In this document: positions 18,632 to 28,216 of the stretch, in pieces | Position numbering within the stretch: position 1 is the stretch's first letter | Layout of the letters: the number at the start of each line of letters is the position of its first letter | Source: Pseudomonas sp. BCA17 | GTDB lineage: Bacteria > Pseudomonadota > Gammaproteobacteria > Pseudomonadales > Pseudomonadaceae | DNA length: 64,000 nucleotides | Assembly: GCF_004519405.1 (NCBI RefSeq) | Contig: NZ_SGWI01000009.1 | Span: 124,001 to 188,000, forward strand | Direction: 5' to 3' | The notes under the pieces: generated by a model | Told to the model about the DNA's origin: nothing | What the model saw: the letters and a program-made list of their open reading frames with translations, nothing else | Databases searched by the model: none | Translations under genes and position numbers: made by a program

Positions 18632-19645
18632 ATGCCAACGTTTTCTCAGCGTCACGTATTGTTGTTGGTCAGTTGCATCATCATTTTTGGCGGGTTGTTG
18701 CTGGTCCTGCCGTTGAGACTGCTGCCTAGCCTGTTGGCCGGTTTGTTGGTGTATGAACTGGTCAATATGCTCACCCCCCAATTGCAACGGCTGATCGAAG
18801 GGCGACGTGCGCGTTGGCTCGCCGTGGCATTGCTTGGCACATTGATTGTCAGCGTACTGGCGCTGATTTTCGCCGGCGCCATCAGCTTTTTGCTCCACGA
18901 AGCGGAAAACCCCGGGGCTTCCCTCGACAAATTCATGGGCGTGGTCGACCGTGCACGCAGCCAGTTGCCGCCGTTCCTCGATGCCTACCTGCCCGCCAGC
19001 GCCGCTGAGTTCCGCGTAGCCATCGGCGACTGGCTGAGCAAACACCTGAGCGAACTGCAACTGGTGGGCAAAGATGCCGCCCACATGTTTGTCACGCTGC
19101 TGATCGGTATGGTGCTCGGTGCGATCATCGCCCTGCAGCGCGTGCCCGACCTGACCAAGCGCAAACCCCTGGCCGCTGCGTTGTTCGACCGCCTGCACCT
19201 GCTGGTCCAGGCCTTCCGCAATATCGTCTTCGCCCAGATCAAGATTGCAGCGCTCAACACCGCCTTCACTGCCATATTCCTTGCCGTGGTGCTGCCCCTG
19301 TGTGGCATCCACCTGCCGCTGACCAAAACCTTGATCGTGCTGACGTTCCTGCTGGGGCTGCTGCCGGTGATCGGCAACCTGATGTCCAACACCCTGATCA
19401 CGATCGTGGCGTTGTCGCTGTCGATTTGGGTGGCGGTGGCGGCGTTGGGGTATCTGATCGTGATCCACAAGGTCGAGTACTTCCTCAACGCGCGCATTGT
19501 GGGCGGGCAGATCAGTGCCAAATCGTGGGAGTTGTTGTTGGCGATGCTGGTATTCGAGGCCGCGTTCGGTTTACCCGGTGTTGTAGCGGGGCCGATTTAC
19601 TACGCGTACCTCAAGAGTGAGCTCAAGCTCGGCGGGATGGTTTAA
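18632..19645 (+). CDS. AI-2E (YdiK/PerM)-family transporter
   Basis: 337 residues with about eight membrane segments and the charged central domain of this family (KFMGVVDRARSQLPPFLDAYLP). Diagnostic motifs are LVIHKVEYFLNARIVGGQIS and AAFGLPGVVAGPIYYAYLKSEL near the C-terminus. Family members include the AI-2 exporter TqsA and cation/proton antiporters, so the substrate is unknown. Confidence 0.85.
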   Translation: MPTFSQRHVLLLVSCIIIFGGLLLVLPLRLLPSLLAGLLVYELVNMLTPQLQRLIEGRRARWLAVALLGTLIVSVLALIFAGAISFLLHEAENPGASLDKFMGVVDRARSQLPPFLDAYLPASAAEFRVAIGDWLSKHLSELQLVGKDAAHMFVTLLIGMVLGAIIALQRVPDLTKRKPLAAALFDRLHLLVQAFRNIVFAQIKIAALNTAFTAIFLAVVLPLCGIHLPLTKTLIVLTFLLGLLPVIGNLMSNTLITIVALSLSIWVAVAALGYLIVIHKVEYFLNARIVGGQISAKSWELLLAMLVFEAAFGLPGVVAGPIYYAYLKSELKLGGMV

Positions 19646-19675
19646 GCCTGGCCCCGTCGGGGCAAGCCCTTATGC

Positions 19676-19767
19676 TGTAGGAGCGAGCTCGCGAAAACGT
19701 CGACGATAACGCGTGTTGCCTGAATGAACGCGGCGCCTGTGGGTTTTTCGCGAGTAAGCTCGCTCCA
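19676..19767. repeat. REP-type inverted pair
   Basis: TGTAGGAGCGAGCTCGCGAA on the left faces TTCGCGAGTAAGCTCGCTCC on the right across about 50 bases. It lies between the convergent AI-2E-transporter and Hsp70 genes. Confidence 0.85.
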
Positions 19768-19800
19768 AGGTATCAGGCGCCGTAGACCTCCAGCTGAAAC

Positions 19801-21069
19801 TCAGTAGCCGTAGCGCTTACTGGCTTCAATCGCCAGGCCACTGCCGATACTGCCAAAGATATTCCCTTCCACATGCCGTGCATTCGGCAGCATCGCCGAG
19901 ATGCTGTGGCGCAGTGCGGGGATGCCGCTGGAGCCGCCGGTAAAGAACACGGTGTCCACTTGCTCGACGCCTACGGATGCGTCGCTGAGCAACTGCGTCA
20001 CACTGCCGCGCACCCGCTCCAACAGATTGTCGATGGACGACTCGAACAAGGCCCGGCTGAGGTCGACGCTCAGGCCTTTTTCGATACGGTCCAGCGCCAC
20101 ATGGCGGTTGTCTTCTTGGGTCAGCTGGATCTTGGTCTCTTCCACTTCCATCGCCAACCAGTGCCCGGCGCGCTGTTCGATCAGCTTGAACAGGCGGTCG
20201 ATGCCGCCCGTGTCTTCGATGTCGTAGCGCATGCTGCCCAACGCCAGCTGGGATTTTTGCGAGTACACCGAGTTGATGGTGTGCCAGGTGGCCAGGTTCA
20301 TGTGATGGCTGGTGGGCATATAGGCGCCGCTTTTCATGCGGCTGCCGTAACCGAACAGCGGCATCATGCCGGCCAGCGACAGTTGCTTGTCGAAGTCGGT
20401 GCCGCCGATGTGCACGCCGCCGGTGGCGAGGATGTCGTCGTGGCGGTTATCGACGGAGCGGCGTTCCGGGCTCAGGCGCACGAGGGAAAAGTCGGAAGTA
20501 CCACCGCCGATATCGACGATCAGCACCAACTCTTCTTTTTCGATGGTGGACTCGTAGTCGAATGCCGCCGCAATCGGTTCGTACTGGAACGAGACTTCCT
20601 TGAAGCCCAGCTTGCGTGCCACGTCGACCAAGGTGTCTTCGGCTTCTTTGTCGGCCATCGGGTCGTCATCGACGAAGAACACCGGGCGGCCCAGCACAAC
20701 CTCTTCGAACTCGCGACCGGCGGTGGCTTCAGCGCGGCTTTTGAGCTGGCCGATAAACAGGCCCAGCAGGTCCTTGAACGGCATTGCAGTACCCAGCACG
20801 CTGGTGTCGTGCTTGATCAGCTTGGAACCCAGCAGGCTCTTGAGCGAACGCATCAAGCGCCCCTCATAGCCTTCGAGGTACTCGTGCAGGGCCAGGCGAC
20901 CATAGACCGGGCGACGTTCCTCGATGTTGAAGAACACCACCGACGGCAGGGTAATCTTGCCGTCTTCCAGCGCGATGAGCGTTTCCATGCCGGGACGGAT
21001 CCAGCCGACGGTGGAGTTGGACGTGCCAAAGTCGATGCCGCAGGCACGGGCTGGAGATGGGCTGTTCAT
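19801..21069 (-). CDS. Hsp70-family protein (YegD-like)
   Basis: 422 residues from the ATG at 21069 (the frame extends upstream but without family sequence). It is an actin-fold ATPase: GIDFGTSNSTVGWI (phosphate 1), VLIVDIGGGTSDFSLVRLSP (phosphate 2) and VDTVFFTGGSSGIPALRHSI (adenosine). There is no C-terminal substrate-binding and lid domain as in DnaK, which defines the YegD group. Its divergent neighbour encodes a J-domain co-chaperone, suggesting a functional pair, though this is inference. The P. aeruginosa region between ureC and desT also has a gene of this type, from memory. Confidence 0.88.
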   Translation of the reverse strand: MNSPSPARACGIDFGTSNSTVGWIRPGMETLIALEDGKITLPSVVFFNIEERRPVYGRLALHEYLEGYEGRLMRSLKSLLGSKLIKHDTSVLGTAMPFKDLLGLFIGQLKSRAEATAGREFEEVVLGRPVFFVDDDPMADKEAEDTLVDVARKLGFKEVSFQYEPIAAAFDYESTIEKEELVLIVDIGGGTSDFSLVRLSPERRSVDNRHDDILATGGVHIGGTDFDKQLSLAGMMPLFGYGSRMKSGAYMPTSHHMNLATWHTINSVYSQKSQLALGSMRYDIEDTGGIDRLFKLIEQRAGHWLAMEVEETKIQLTQEDNRHVALDRIEKGLSVDLSRALFESSIDNLLERVRGSVTQLLSDASVGVEQVDTVFFTGGSSGIPALRHSISAMLPNARHVEGNIFGSIGSGLAIEASKRYGY

Positions 21070-21308
21070 GTCTATCGGGTTCCGGTCGAAAAAACGGCCG
21101 CGCAGTGTATGCCAGTCGAAGGCGGATGCGTAGGCCAACTCGCTGTTAAATCGCGCTTGAAAGTACGCAATTTGCCCCCACATCTGTTGCATACGGCAAG
21201 CGCCGATAACACTTTGACGCACTCCCAGGCCACAAGACTCAACAGGTGCAAAGCAGCGCACGTTGTGCCCCGGGCTGTGCGATCTCGATTGAGGATGGTG
21301 AACCGCCG

Positions 21309-22247
21309 ATGGATTTCAAAGACTACTACAAGATATTGGGCGTTGAGCCGAGCGCGGACGACAAGGCAATCAAGGCCGCGTATCGCAAGCTTGCGCGCAA
21401 ATATCATCCGGATGTGAGCAAGGAAAAAGACGCCGAAGAGAAATTCAAGGATGCGTCCGAAGCCTACGAAGCGCTGAAAAGCGCCGACAAACGTGCCGAG
21501 TACGACGAACTGCGCAAGTACGGTCAGCATGGCCAGCCGTTTCAAGGGCCACCGGGCTGGCAGAGCCGTGGCGGTTTTGGCGGCGGCCAGGATGCGGGCG
21601 ACTTCTCGGATTTCTTCAGTTCGATCTTCGGCTCGCGTGGCGACGCTTTTGGCGGTGGTCAACGCCGCCCTGCCGGGCGTAAAGGCCAGGACGTGGAGAT
21701 GCAACTGCCGGTGTCCCTTGAGGAGACGCTGTCTACCGAGTCCAAGCAGATCAACTTCCAGGTGCCGCAATACGACGCCTCGGGCCGGCACGTCAGCAAC
21801 ACCACCAAGAGCCTGAATGTGAAGATCCCCGCCGGTGTGGCCGACGGCGAGCGCATCCGCCTCAAGGCGCAGGGTGCGCCAGGTATTGGTGGCGGGGCCA
21901 ATGGCGATCTTTACCTGATCATCAAGTTTGCACCGCACGCAAGATTTGAAGTGGACGGCGAAAACCTGGTGATCAACCTGCCGCTGGCGCCTTGGGAACT
22001 GGCGCTGGGTACCGAGGTGGCGGTGCCGACCCTTACCGGCAAGATCAACCTCAAGGTACCGGCCGGCAGCCAGAACGGCCAGCGCATGCGTGCCAAAGGC
22101 CACGGTTTGCTGAACAAGGCCGGGCAGCGGGGTTACCTGTTCGTGCAGCTCAAGGCGGTGATGCCGAAAGTGGCTGACGATGAGGTCAAGGCACTGTGGC
22201 AGGAACTGGCGCAGAAAGCCGCGTTCAACCCGCGCGAAAACTTCTGA
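21309..22247 (+). CDS. cbpA: DnaJ-type co-chaperone CbpA
   Basis: 312 residues. A J domain opens the protein (MDFKDYYKILGVEPSADDKAIKAAYRKLARKYHPDVSKE, with the essential HPD), followed by a Gly/Phe-rich linker (GGFGGGQDAGDFSDFF) and two C-terminal beta domains with no zinc finger, as in CbpA. The ATG at 21309 begins the J domain; in-frame starts upstream add unrelated residues. CbpA stimulates DnaK and binds curved DNA under stress. It is divergent from the Hsp70/YegD gene (239 bases apart). No CbpM gene follows, which is unusual for Pseudomonas cbpA. Confidence 0.9.
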   Translation: MDFKDYYKILGVEPSADDKAIKAAYRKLARKYHPDVSKEKDAEEKFKDASEAYEALKSADKRAEYDELRKYGQHGQPFQGPPGWQSRGGFGGGQDAGDFSDFFSSIFGSRGDAFGGGQRRPAGRKGQDVEMQLPVSLEETLSTESKQINFQVPQYDASGRHVSNTTKSLNVKIPAGVADGERIRLKAQGAPGIGGGANGDLYLIIKFAPHARFEVDGENLVINLPLAPWELALGTEVAVPTLTGKINLKVPAGSQNGQRMRAKGHGLLNKAGQRGYLFVQLKAVMPKVADDEVKALWQELAQKAAFNPRENF

Positions 22248-22254
22248 CCTTCAT

Positions 22255-22280
22255 TGCAGCGCCCCGACCGGGGCGCTGCA
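22255..22280 (+). terminator. Perfect GC-rich hairpin after cbpA
   Basis: TGCAGCGCCCCG-AC-CGGGGCGCTGCA forms a near-perfect stem eight bases after the cbpA stop. There is no T tract, so termination would be weak or Rho-assisted. It separates cbpA from the NEL effector gene. Confidence 0.6.
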
Positions 22281-22354
22281 TGGCTGCAACTATCTACGAC
22301 CGACCGCCGCTGTCGACGTGATGTGCTGGTGCTCCAATCTTCTGGAGCGACACC

Positions 22355-25300
22355 ATGCCCGACATCACCCTCCCCGCCGTTTCACCCGGCATTCACAGCG
22401 CTTTGCTCAAGCGCGCTATCCCTGCCTGGTTTTCCCAGGCCCGTCTGCCCCGCCAGCAGGAGTTGGCCAATCATTCGCTGGTAGTGCCCGCCTGGTACAT
22501 AAATGCCTCGCAGACACAAAAAAACGCCCTGTCCGCCAGCCATGCCCAATACCGCACGATCTTCAATCAGGTCGACGCCACGCTCGCGACGATCCAGGAC
22601 GTCCAGGCATTCGCCGAACCTTTGCTCAAGGCGGCGATCAAGGAGCGCTTCAAGCTGGATATCGACGTGCGCAACGTCTACCTCGCGCGCAAATTCGCGC
22701 CGGCCAGCCGCAATGACTTCTATGGGTTTTTCACTCTGGACCGCACCCGCACTTCACGGCTGGATGAAGAGTACCGGGGCGTCTCGTTGCTGGAGGCCGC
22801 CCTGGCCAACTTCCTGCCCGGAGAAGAGCAGGCTTCACGTTGCGCCGACTGCGAAATCATCACCGGCTGGGGCAGTTACGACGGCGGCGTCATTCCTGAT
22901 TTTGCGGCGGTCAACTCCCAGGTCCAACCCATTGCGCCGCCCGCGTTCGCCAAACTGTGCCGCAGCCTCGACCTGGGCCGCCTGTACCAGCAACATATCA
23001 AGGACATCCTGCAACCCAGGGAGCAAGAAAAACGCCAGGCGCTCATCCGGCAGTTGCAGGAATATCAGCGTCAGCAACTGGTGCTGAGCACCGAAATCGC
23101 CTGGCAGCAATTCGCCACAAAGCCCAACAGCTACCTGGTCGGTGCAGGCATCAGCCATGATGTCTACCAGATGCTCAAGCAGGTTCTCGCCGCCAAACCC
23201 GAGCCGATGCTGGATGGTCGTCCGGTCACTTTCGCCAACCTGCAACTACTGGGTGTGGAGCTGGTCGGGCCGTTGTTGATCGGGCCAAGGCGCAAACGCG
23301 CGCCGCGGGTCGAGCGCCTGGTGGTGTACTTGCCCGATGACCCGCAGCAACCGCTGAAGGAATACGCCAACCTTTACGAGTTTCTTGCCGACTTGGGCGA
23401 ACGCTTGAAGAGCATGGAGTACCGGCGCTTTTTCAGCCGGTTTGTACCGGTGTCCAGGCAAGGGGCGTTCTTCAACAAAGTCGATGCCCTGTGCCGGCCA
23501 TCGCGGACGGTCAAACCGGCTGAGCTGGCGATGGACGAAGCGACCATCAAAGGCGATCTGTGGCAGCACCGCTACCAGGCGAGCGTCGACAAAATCCTTG
23601 CCGATGCACGCGCCGTGGCGGTACCCACCGATGACGAAGACGCCAAGGCCCGTTCGGCACGCCTGGAGGGGTTCAAGGACGCCGTGCTTAGCGTGTTCAA
23701 CCTGGCCGCCTTCGTGGTGCCGGGGCTGGGCCCGATCATGCTGGCGGTGGGCGCCGTGCAGATGTGCGAGGAGGTGTACGAGGGCATAGAAGCCTGGGAG
23801 CAAGGCGAAACCCGTGAAATGTGGGCGCACTTTTCCGGCGTTGCGCTGAACGTCGCCCTGCTCGGCACCGGTGCCACTGTGCTGCCCCATGTACAAATGT
23901 CCGGTGTGGTGGATGCCCTCAAGCCGGTGCTCCTGGCCGACGGCAAGCAAAAGCTGTGGTCCCCGGACTTGTCTCGCTACAAAACCAATATTCAGTTGGC
24001 CGCGGATGCCAAAACCGACGGCCTGGGCCTGTACCGCCACGAGGGAAAACCCGTGTTGGCCCTTGACGGTGAGTGCTATCGGGTCGAGCAGGAAACCACT
24101 ACCGGCCAGTACCGTGTACAGCACCCGACCCGCGAGGATGCCTATCGCCCCCTGCTGGAGCACAACGGTGAAGGTGCCTGGACCCATGAAGGCGAAGACC
24201 CGCTGGCATGGGATGAGGCCACTCTGCTGCGACGACTGGGCCAACCTGCCGCCGGCCTGAGTGCCGAGCGGTTGCAGCAGGCGCGCCTGGCCAGTGGAGT
24301 CGAGACCGAGGCCCTGCGTGAAATGTGTTTCGACCAGCAGGCCACGCCGCTGTTGCTGGCCGACAGCTTCAAACGTTTCACCTTGCATCGCGAGCTGGAA
24401 ATCTGCATCGAACAACTGCGCAGTAGTGACCCAGCGACCTACGCCAAGGCCGATCCGGCACTGCAACTGGACCTGATGAAACGCCGCGGCATGCTCTCCA
24501 GCGAGCCCTCGCTACGTGTGCTCGGCAGTGACGGACGCGAATTGTGGAACGACCCTGCGCCCGCGTCAGAGCTTCGCCGGGTCGTCGCGCTCGATTCGGC
24601 GCAACAGGCCCGCGGTGAGTTACTCGAGCAGGTGCTGCACACCCTGCAAGCCAGCGATCCCGTGCTTCAGGAAATACCCGGCGAAGCCTCGCAGTCGCTT
24701 GGCGAGCGCGCTGGCCAATTACGCCTCTCCCTGGCCGACACCGCCGAGCAGCTCAAAGGTTCGCTGCTGGAGGAGCGCTACAAGGCGCAGAACTGCTGCG
24801 CCGACGTTGATGTACAGCGCGTGCTCAACAGTTATCCCCAATTACCGGCACCGGTAGCCAGGCTGTTGCTTGACGCGATGAGCGCCGACGACCTGCAAGG
24901 TTTTCGCAGCCATCGGCGCCTGCCCGGGCCGATCAATGAGCGTCTGCGCTGGAGCGATCAGGAGGTCCGCGTATCCCGTGCCTACGAAGGCCTGTTTCTC
25001 GATTCGATGGGCAATCTCGACAGTGATCGCCTCGTGCTGCGCACCCTGGAACTGTTGCCGGGCTGGCTGCGCGGTACCCGTCTGGAGCTGCGTGAGTATT
25101 TTGCCGAAGGCCAGGTGCTGGATGCCATCGGCCATCCCCAGGCCACTGCGTCGCGGCCCTTGGTGCGTGATGCCGAAGGGCAGTTTCAAGGCCGCGACGT
25201 CTACACCGCGCTTTGGCAGGTGCTCACCCCGGCGGAACGGCAGGCGCTGAATTTCACCCGCGTGACGCAGTTAAAATCGGCGATCCTGCGCAACCCTTTG

Positions 25301-28063
25301 CCTCGGGAGCCGTTGCGTACGGTGCTGCTCGAGCACCCGTTGCGCCGTCCGGTCATTGACCCCACGATGCGCCTGCTCGGTGGTGGGCGCGGTTTCAAGC
25401 AACTGATGAACACGCTGCGCAGCGACGAGTCGCGGGTGCGACGCTTGTTTCCGTCGTTTTCCGACGTCGATGTCGGCGCATACGTCCAGTCCCTGGGCGC
25501 CGATGTGCGTATCCGGTTGACGCAATTGGAGGCCGATTACTTCAACCTGAAGCAAAGCCTGAAGACCTGGGTACGAGCCACCGACGCCCAGCCCGACGGC
25601 AGCACAGCGCGCCTCGCCATGGAGATCCTTCGGTGTTGGCGGTGCGAGACCGGCGACGAATTGGACCTCTCGACGACGGCTCCGACCCGCTTGCCGGCAC
25701 TGACCGCCGGTTTCAGCCATGTGCAGGAACTGGCCCTCGGCAAAATCATCTGGAATGCCGACACTCAGACCTTCCTGAAAAACTTCATGCACATCCGCGA
25801 GCTGCGCATCAGCGATACCGGTCTGACGGAGCTACCCGATATCGTCGGCGACCTGCGCCAGCTGACGCATCTGCGCTTGCGCGGCAACCGCATTCGCCTG
25901 ACCGACGCCAGCGCCGAAAAACTCGCCGGGCTGGATCAACTGCAAAGCCTCGACCTGGCAGGCAACCCGCTGCACATGACGCCGGATTTCAGCGCCCTGC
26001 AGCGCCTCAAATTCCTCGACCTGAGCAATACCGGCATCAGCCAGTGGCCCCGCGGCCTGCTTAGCCAGACCGAGCTGCAACGGGTGGACCTGCGCAACAA
26101 CCAACTGAGCGAAATCCCCAGAGAACACCTCTACCCACAGGCCGAGCACTTCCAGCGGATTATCCAGATCAATAACGCGACGGTGATCGGCGGCAACCCG
26201 TTCTCCGAGGCCTGCATGGTTGAAGTGGATAACTATTGGAAGCGCTTGGGCGAGGTGGCACCTGAGCTGGCACAGAGCAGCATTACCGATGCGTTTTCCG
26301 TCGAGTCCCCGGCCATTGTGACGGTGCAGCGCATGTACCCGGACAAAACCATCAGGGCCGCCAGAGAGCTGATCTGGAGCCTGGGCGAGGGTGCCGACGC
26401 GGAGTTGGCGCGACGAGCGACCGAGTTCGACAGGCTGACCGAACAGCTCAACGCCTGGGCCTTCTCGGGTGGTGGCGCAAGTGAGCGCTATATTCGCTCC
26501 GATCAACTGCGCAGCAACGCGACGACGCGGGATGACCGCTACATTGCCAAATCGCGCATCCTGCAATGCTGGCGCCGCGAAACGCCGATGAAACTGGCCA
26601 ATGACGGGACTCCATTCGGTCTGGAGCTGGACCTGAGCAATCTACGGCTGCCGAGCCTGCCGGACCTGGATGCGGATTTTTCCCATGTCGGTTCACTCAA
26701 GCTCAGCGGGATGGCGTTGAGCGCCTCTCCCGAAGGCTTCCTGGCGCGCTATCGCGGCGTGCGCTGGCTGGACCTGTCGAATAACCAACTGCGCGAACTG
26801 CCACCGGCCCTGGGTGAGATGCACGGGCTGACGCGCTTGTTCTTGCAGAGCAACCAGATTCAGTTGACCGCGCAGACCGCCGAGGTCCTGGCCGGACGCA
26901 CCAGCCTGCGGGCGTTGTGGATGGATAACAACCCATTGGGCATCGCGCCGGATTTCAGCCGGATTGCCGATATGCGTTCGCTGGGCCTGAAAAACACCGG
27001 CATCGACGTCTGGCCGCCCGGGCTGGCCGAGCAGCCATTGCTGGACCTGCTTGACCTGAGCGGTAACCGCATCACCACGCTGCCGGACTTCGTCGTCGCG
27101 CCGCTACCCGAGCAACTGGCGCAATCGGTACGGCTGACCCAGGTGGCCAACCTGACCGGTAACCCCTTGAGCGAGGCGACGCGGGTGCAGGTCCGGGCTT
27201 ATTCCGAACGTCTCGAACAGAACGGGCCGGTTGTACCGGGCCGCCCGAATCTGTTGGTGGAGTCGGCCTTGCGCATTGCCCACCGTGAACGCCTGGAGGT
27301 GGCCCCGGGAGTTGATTTCGAACACTGGAACCTGGGTTTTTCCGCGGAGCAAACGGCCATGCGCAGGGCCCAATGGCTGGCATTGCGGGAGCAGCCGGGG
27401 AGCGAGGGTTTTTTTCGGATGCTGGCCGATCTGACGGTGGTCAGCGAGCGCCATGCCAACCTGCAGGACCGGGTCTGGGAGGTGATCGACTGCATCACGC
27501 AAAACAGCAGCGAGTCGGAGCGCCTGCGCGAGCAGATGTTCGACTGGGCCGGTCGGCCGGCGTGTTGTGACCGGGCGGCGTTGTCGTTCAGCAACGTCGA
27601 AGTCATGGCGATGGTCTACAGGGCACGGGCAGCCGCCACCGATGCGACCCAGGGCGCGGCGTTGCGCACACTGGCGCGGGGGTTGTTCCGCCTGGACGAG
27701 GTGGAAAAAATCGCCCTCAACGACATTGCCGAACGGACCGCTGCGATCAATGCCACAGCGCATTTGAGCGATGCAGAGAAGGCCCGGCGCATAGGCCGCC
27801 TGGAAGAGGTCGAAATCCGCCTGGCTTATCGGTTCGGCCTCAAGGGCACGGACCAGCTCGACTTGCCTGGTCAACCCGAGCAGGTACGCTTCACCGGCAT
27901 GGGCAAGGTCAGCCAGGCGATGCTCGACAGCGCTCGCACCCGGGTGCTCGAACTCAACGACTCGCCGCAGGAGTTCGAAGCGCTGTTGTCCCGGGATTTC
28001 TGGCTTGACTACGTGACGCATAAATACCGCACGCAGTTTGACGCCTTGACCAAGCCATATTAG
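22355..28063 (+). CDS. Giant LRR protein with C-terminal NEL-type E3 ubiquitin ligase domain, ended by a premature TAG
   Basis: 1902 residues. Residues about 1-600 resemble the large N-terminal domain of Pseudomonas dermonecrotic-toxin-like effectors (DUF6543 type) and include a hydrophobic patch near 435-475 (FNLAAFVVPGLGPIMLAVGAV). Residues about 1088-1400 and 1401-1640 are two tandem copies of a leucine-rich-repeat module, each starting LxCWRxET and closing GNPxSEAxxVxVxxY. The rest is a NEL ubiquitin-ligase domain; the catalytic CxD motif is C1737-C1738-D1739 (in GRPACCDRAALS), as in IpaH/SspH enzymes. Such proteins ubiquitinate host proteins after delivery by a secretion system; none is encoded here. 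TCTGGAG lies 8 bases before ATG. The TAG at 28061 appears to be an amber mutation, because coding sequence continues in frame. Confidence 0.85.
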   Translation: MPDITLPAVSPGIHSALLKRAIPAWFSQARLPRQQELANHSLVVPAWYINASQTQKNALSASHAQYRTIFNQVDATLATIQDVQAFAEPLLKAAIKERFKLDIDVRNVYLARKFAPASRNDFYGFFTLDRTRTSRLDEEYRGVSLLEAALANFLPGEEQASRCADCEIITGWGSYDGGVIPDFAAVNSQVQPIAPPAFAKLCRSLDLGRLYQQHIKDILQPREQEKRQALIRQLQEYQRQQLVLSTEIAWQQFATKPNSYLVGAGISHDVYQMLKQVLAAKPEPMLDGRPVTFANLQLLGVELVGPLLIGPRRKRAPRVERLVVYLPDDPQQPLKEYANLYEFLADLGERLKSMEYRRFFSRFVPVSRQGAFFNKVDALCRPSRTVKPAELAMDEATIKGDLWQHRYQASVDKILADARAVAVPTDDEDAKARSARLEGFKDAVLSVFNLAAFVVPGLGPIMLAVGAVQMCEEVYEGIEAWEQGETREMWAHFSGVALNVALLGTGATVLPHVQMSGVVDALKPVLLADGKQKLWSPDLSRYKTNIQLAADAKTDGLGLYRHEGKPVLALDGECYRVEQETTTGQYRVQHPTREDAYRPLLEHNGEGAWTHEGEDPLAWDEATLLRRLGQPAAGLSAERLQQARLASGVETEALREMCFDQQATPLLLADSFKRFTLHRELEICIEQLRSSDPATYAKADPALQLDLMKRRGMLSSEPSLRVLGSDGRELWNDPAPASELRRVVALDSAQQARGELLEQVLHTLQASDPVLQEIPGEASQSLGERAGQLRLSLADTAEQLKGSLLEERYKAQNCCADVDVQRVLNSYPQLPAPVARLLLDAMSADDLQGFRSHRRLPGPINERLRWSDQEVRVSRAYEGLFLDSMGNLDSDRLVLRTLELLPGWLRGTRLELREYFAEGQVLDAIGHPQATASRPLVRDAEGQFQGRDVYTALWQVLTPAERQALNFTRVTQLKSAILRNPLPREPLRTVLLEHPLRRPVIDPTMRLLGGGRGFKQLMNTLRSDESRVRRLFPSFSDVDVGAYVQSLGADVRIRLTQLEADYFNLKQSLKTWVRATDAQPDGSTARLAMEILRCWRCETGDELDLSTTAPTRLPALTAGFSHVQELALGKIIWNADTQTFLKNFMHIRELRISDTGLTELPDIVGDLRQLTHLRLRGNRIRLTDASAEKLAGLDQLQSLDLAGNPLHMTPDFSALQRLKFLDLSNTGISQWPRGLLSQTELQRVDLRNNQLSEIPREHLYPQAEHFQRIIQINNATVIGGNPFSEACMVEVDNYWKRLGEVAPELAQSSITDAFSVESPAIVTVQRMYPDKTIRAARELIWSLGEGADAELARRATEFDRLTEQLNAWAFSGGGASERYIRSDQLRSNATTRDDRYIAKSRILQCWRRETPMKLANDGTPFGLELDLSNLRLPSLPDLDADFSHVGSLKLSGMALSASPEGFLARYRGVRWLDLSNNQLRELPPALGEMHGLTRLFLQSNQIQLTAQTAEVLAGRTSLRALWMDNNPLGIAPDFSRIADMRSLGLKNTGIDVWPPGLAEQPLLDLLDLSGNRITTLPDFVVAPLPEQLAQSVRLTQVANLTGNPLSEATRVQVRAYSERLEQNGPVVPGRPNLLVESALRIAHRERLEVAPGVDFEHWNLGFSAEQTAMRRAQWLALREQPGSEGFFRMLADLTVVSERHANLQDRVWEVIDCITQNSSESERLREQMFDWAGRPACCDRAALSFSNVEVMAMVYRARAAATDATQGAALRTLARGLFRLDEVEKIALNDIAERTAAINATAHLSDAEKARRIGRLEEVEIRLAYRFGLKGTDQLDLPGQPEQVRFTGMGKVSQAMLDSARTRVLELNDSPQEFEALLSRDFWLDYVTHKYRTQFDALTKPY

Positions 28064-28216
28064 GCGCGTCTTTCGGTGCTGCACGAGCAGTCCGCGACCG
28101 GCCTGCTGACCGCCGACGAATACGCGGCGCAGGCCAGGGATCTGCAGGCACAACTGGCGATCGAAGAAGCTGGCCTGATCGAAGCATTGACCCGCGAGGA
28201 GCTTGACGCGGGTTAA
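28061..28216 (+). pseudogene. In-frame remnant of the NEL effector C-terminus beyond the amber codon
   Basis: After TAG (28061-28063) the same frame continues open for 50 codons to TAA at 28214-28216. The translation begins ARLSVLHEQSATGLLTADEY and closes LIEALTREELDAG. It is amphipathic, helical, rich in Glu/Ala/Leu and matches the composition of the last helices of NEL domains. TAG differs from CAG (Gln) by one base, which fits a nonsense mutation. The restored gene would encode 1953 residues and its stop would overlap the ureC stop as TTAA. Confidence 0.7.

Noticed and set aside
19873..21417. A 514-codon open frame on the plus strand opposite the Hsp70 gene
   Set aside because: It is the antisense of a clear YegD-like gene; the translation is Gln/His/Ala/Val rich with no family motif, as expected for shadows in GC-rich DNA.
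22355..28216. Type III secretion locus around the NEL effector
   Set aside because: Neighbours are cbpA and urease genes; no apparatus, chaperone or translocator gene was found in the window.
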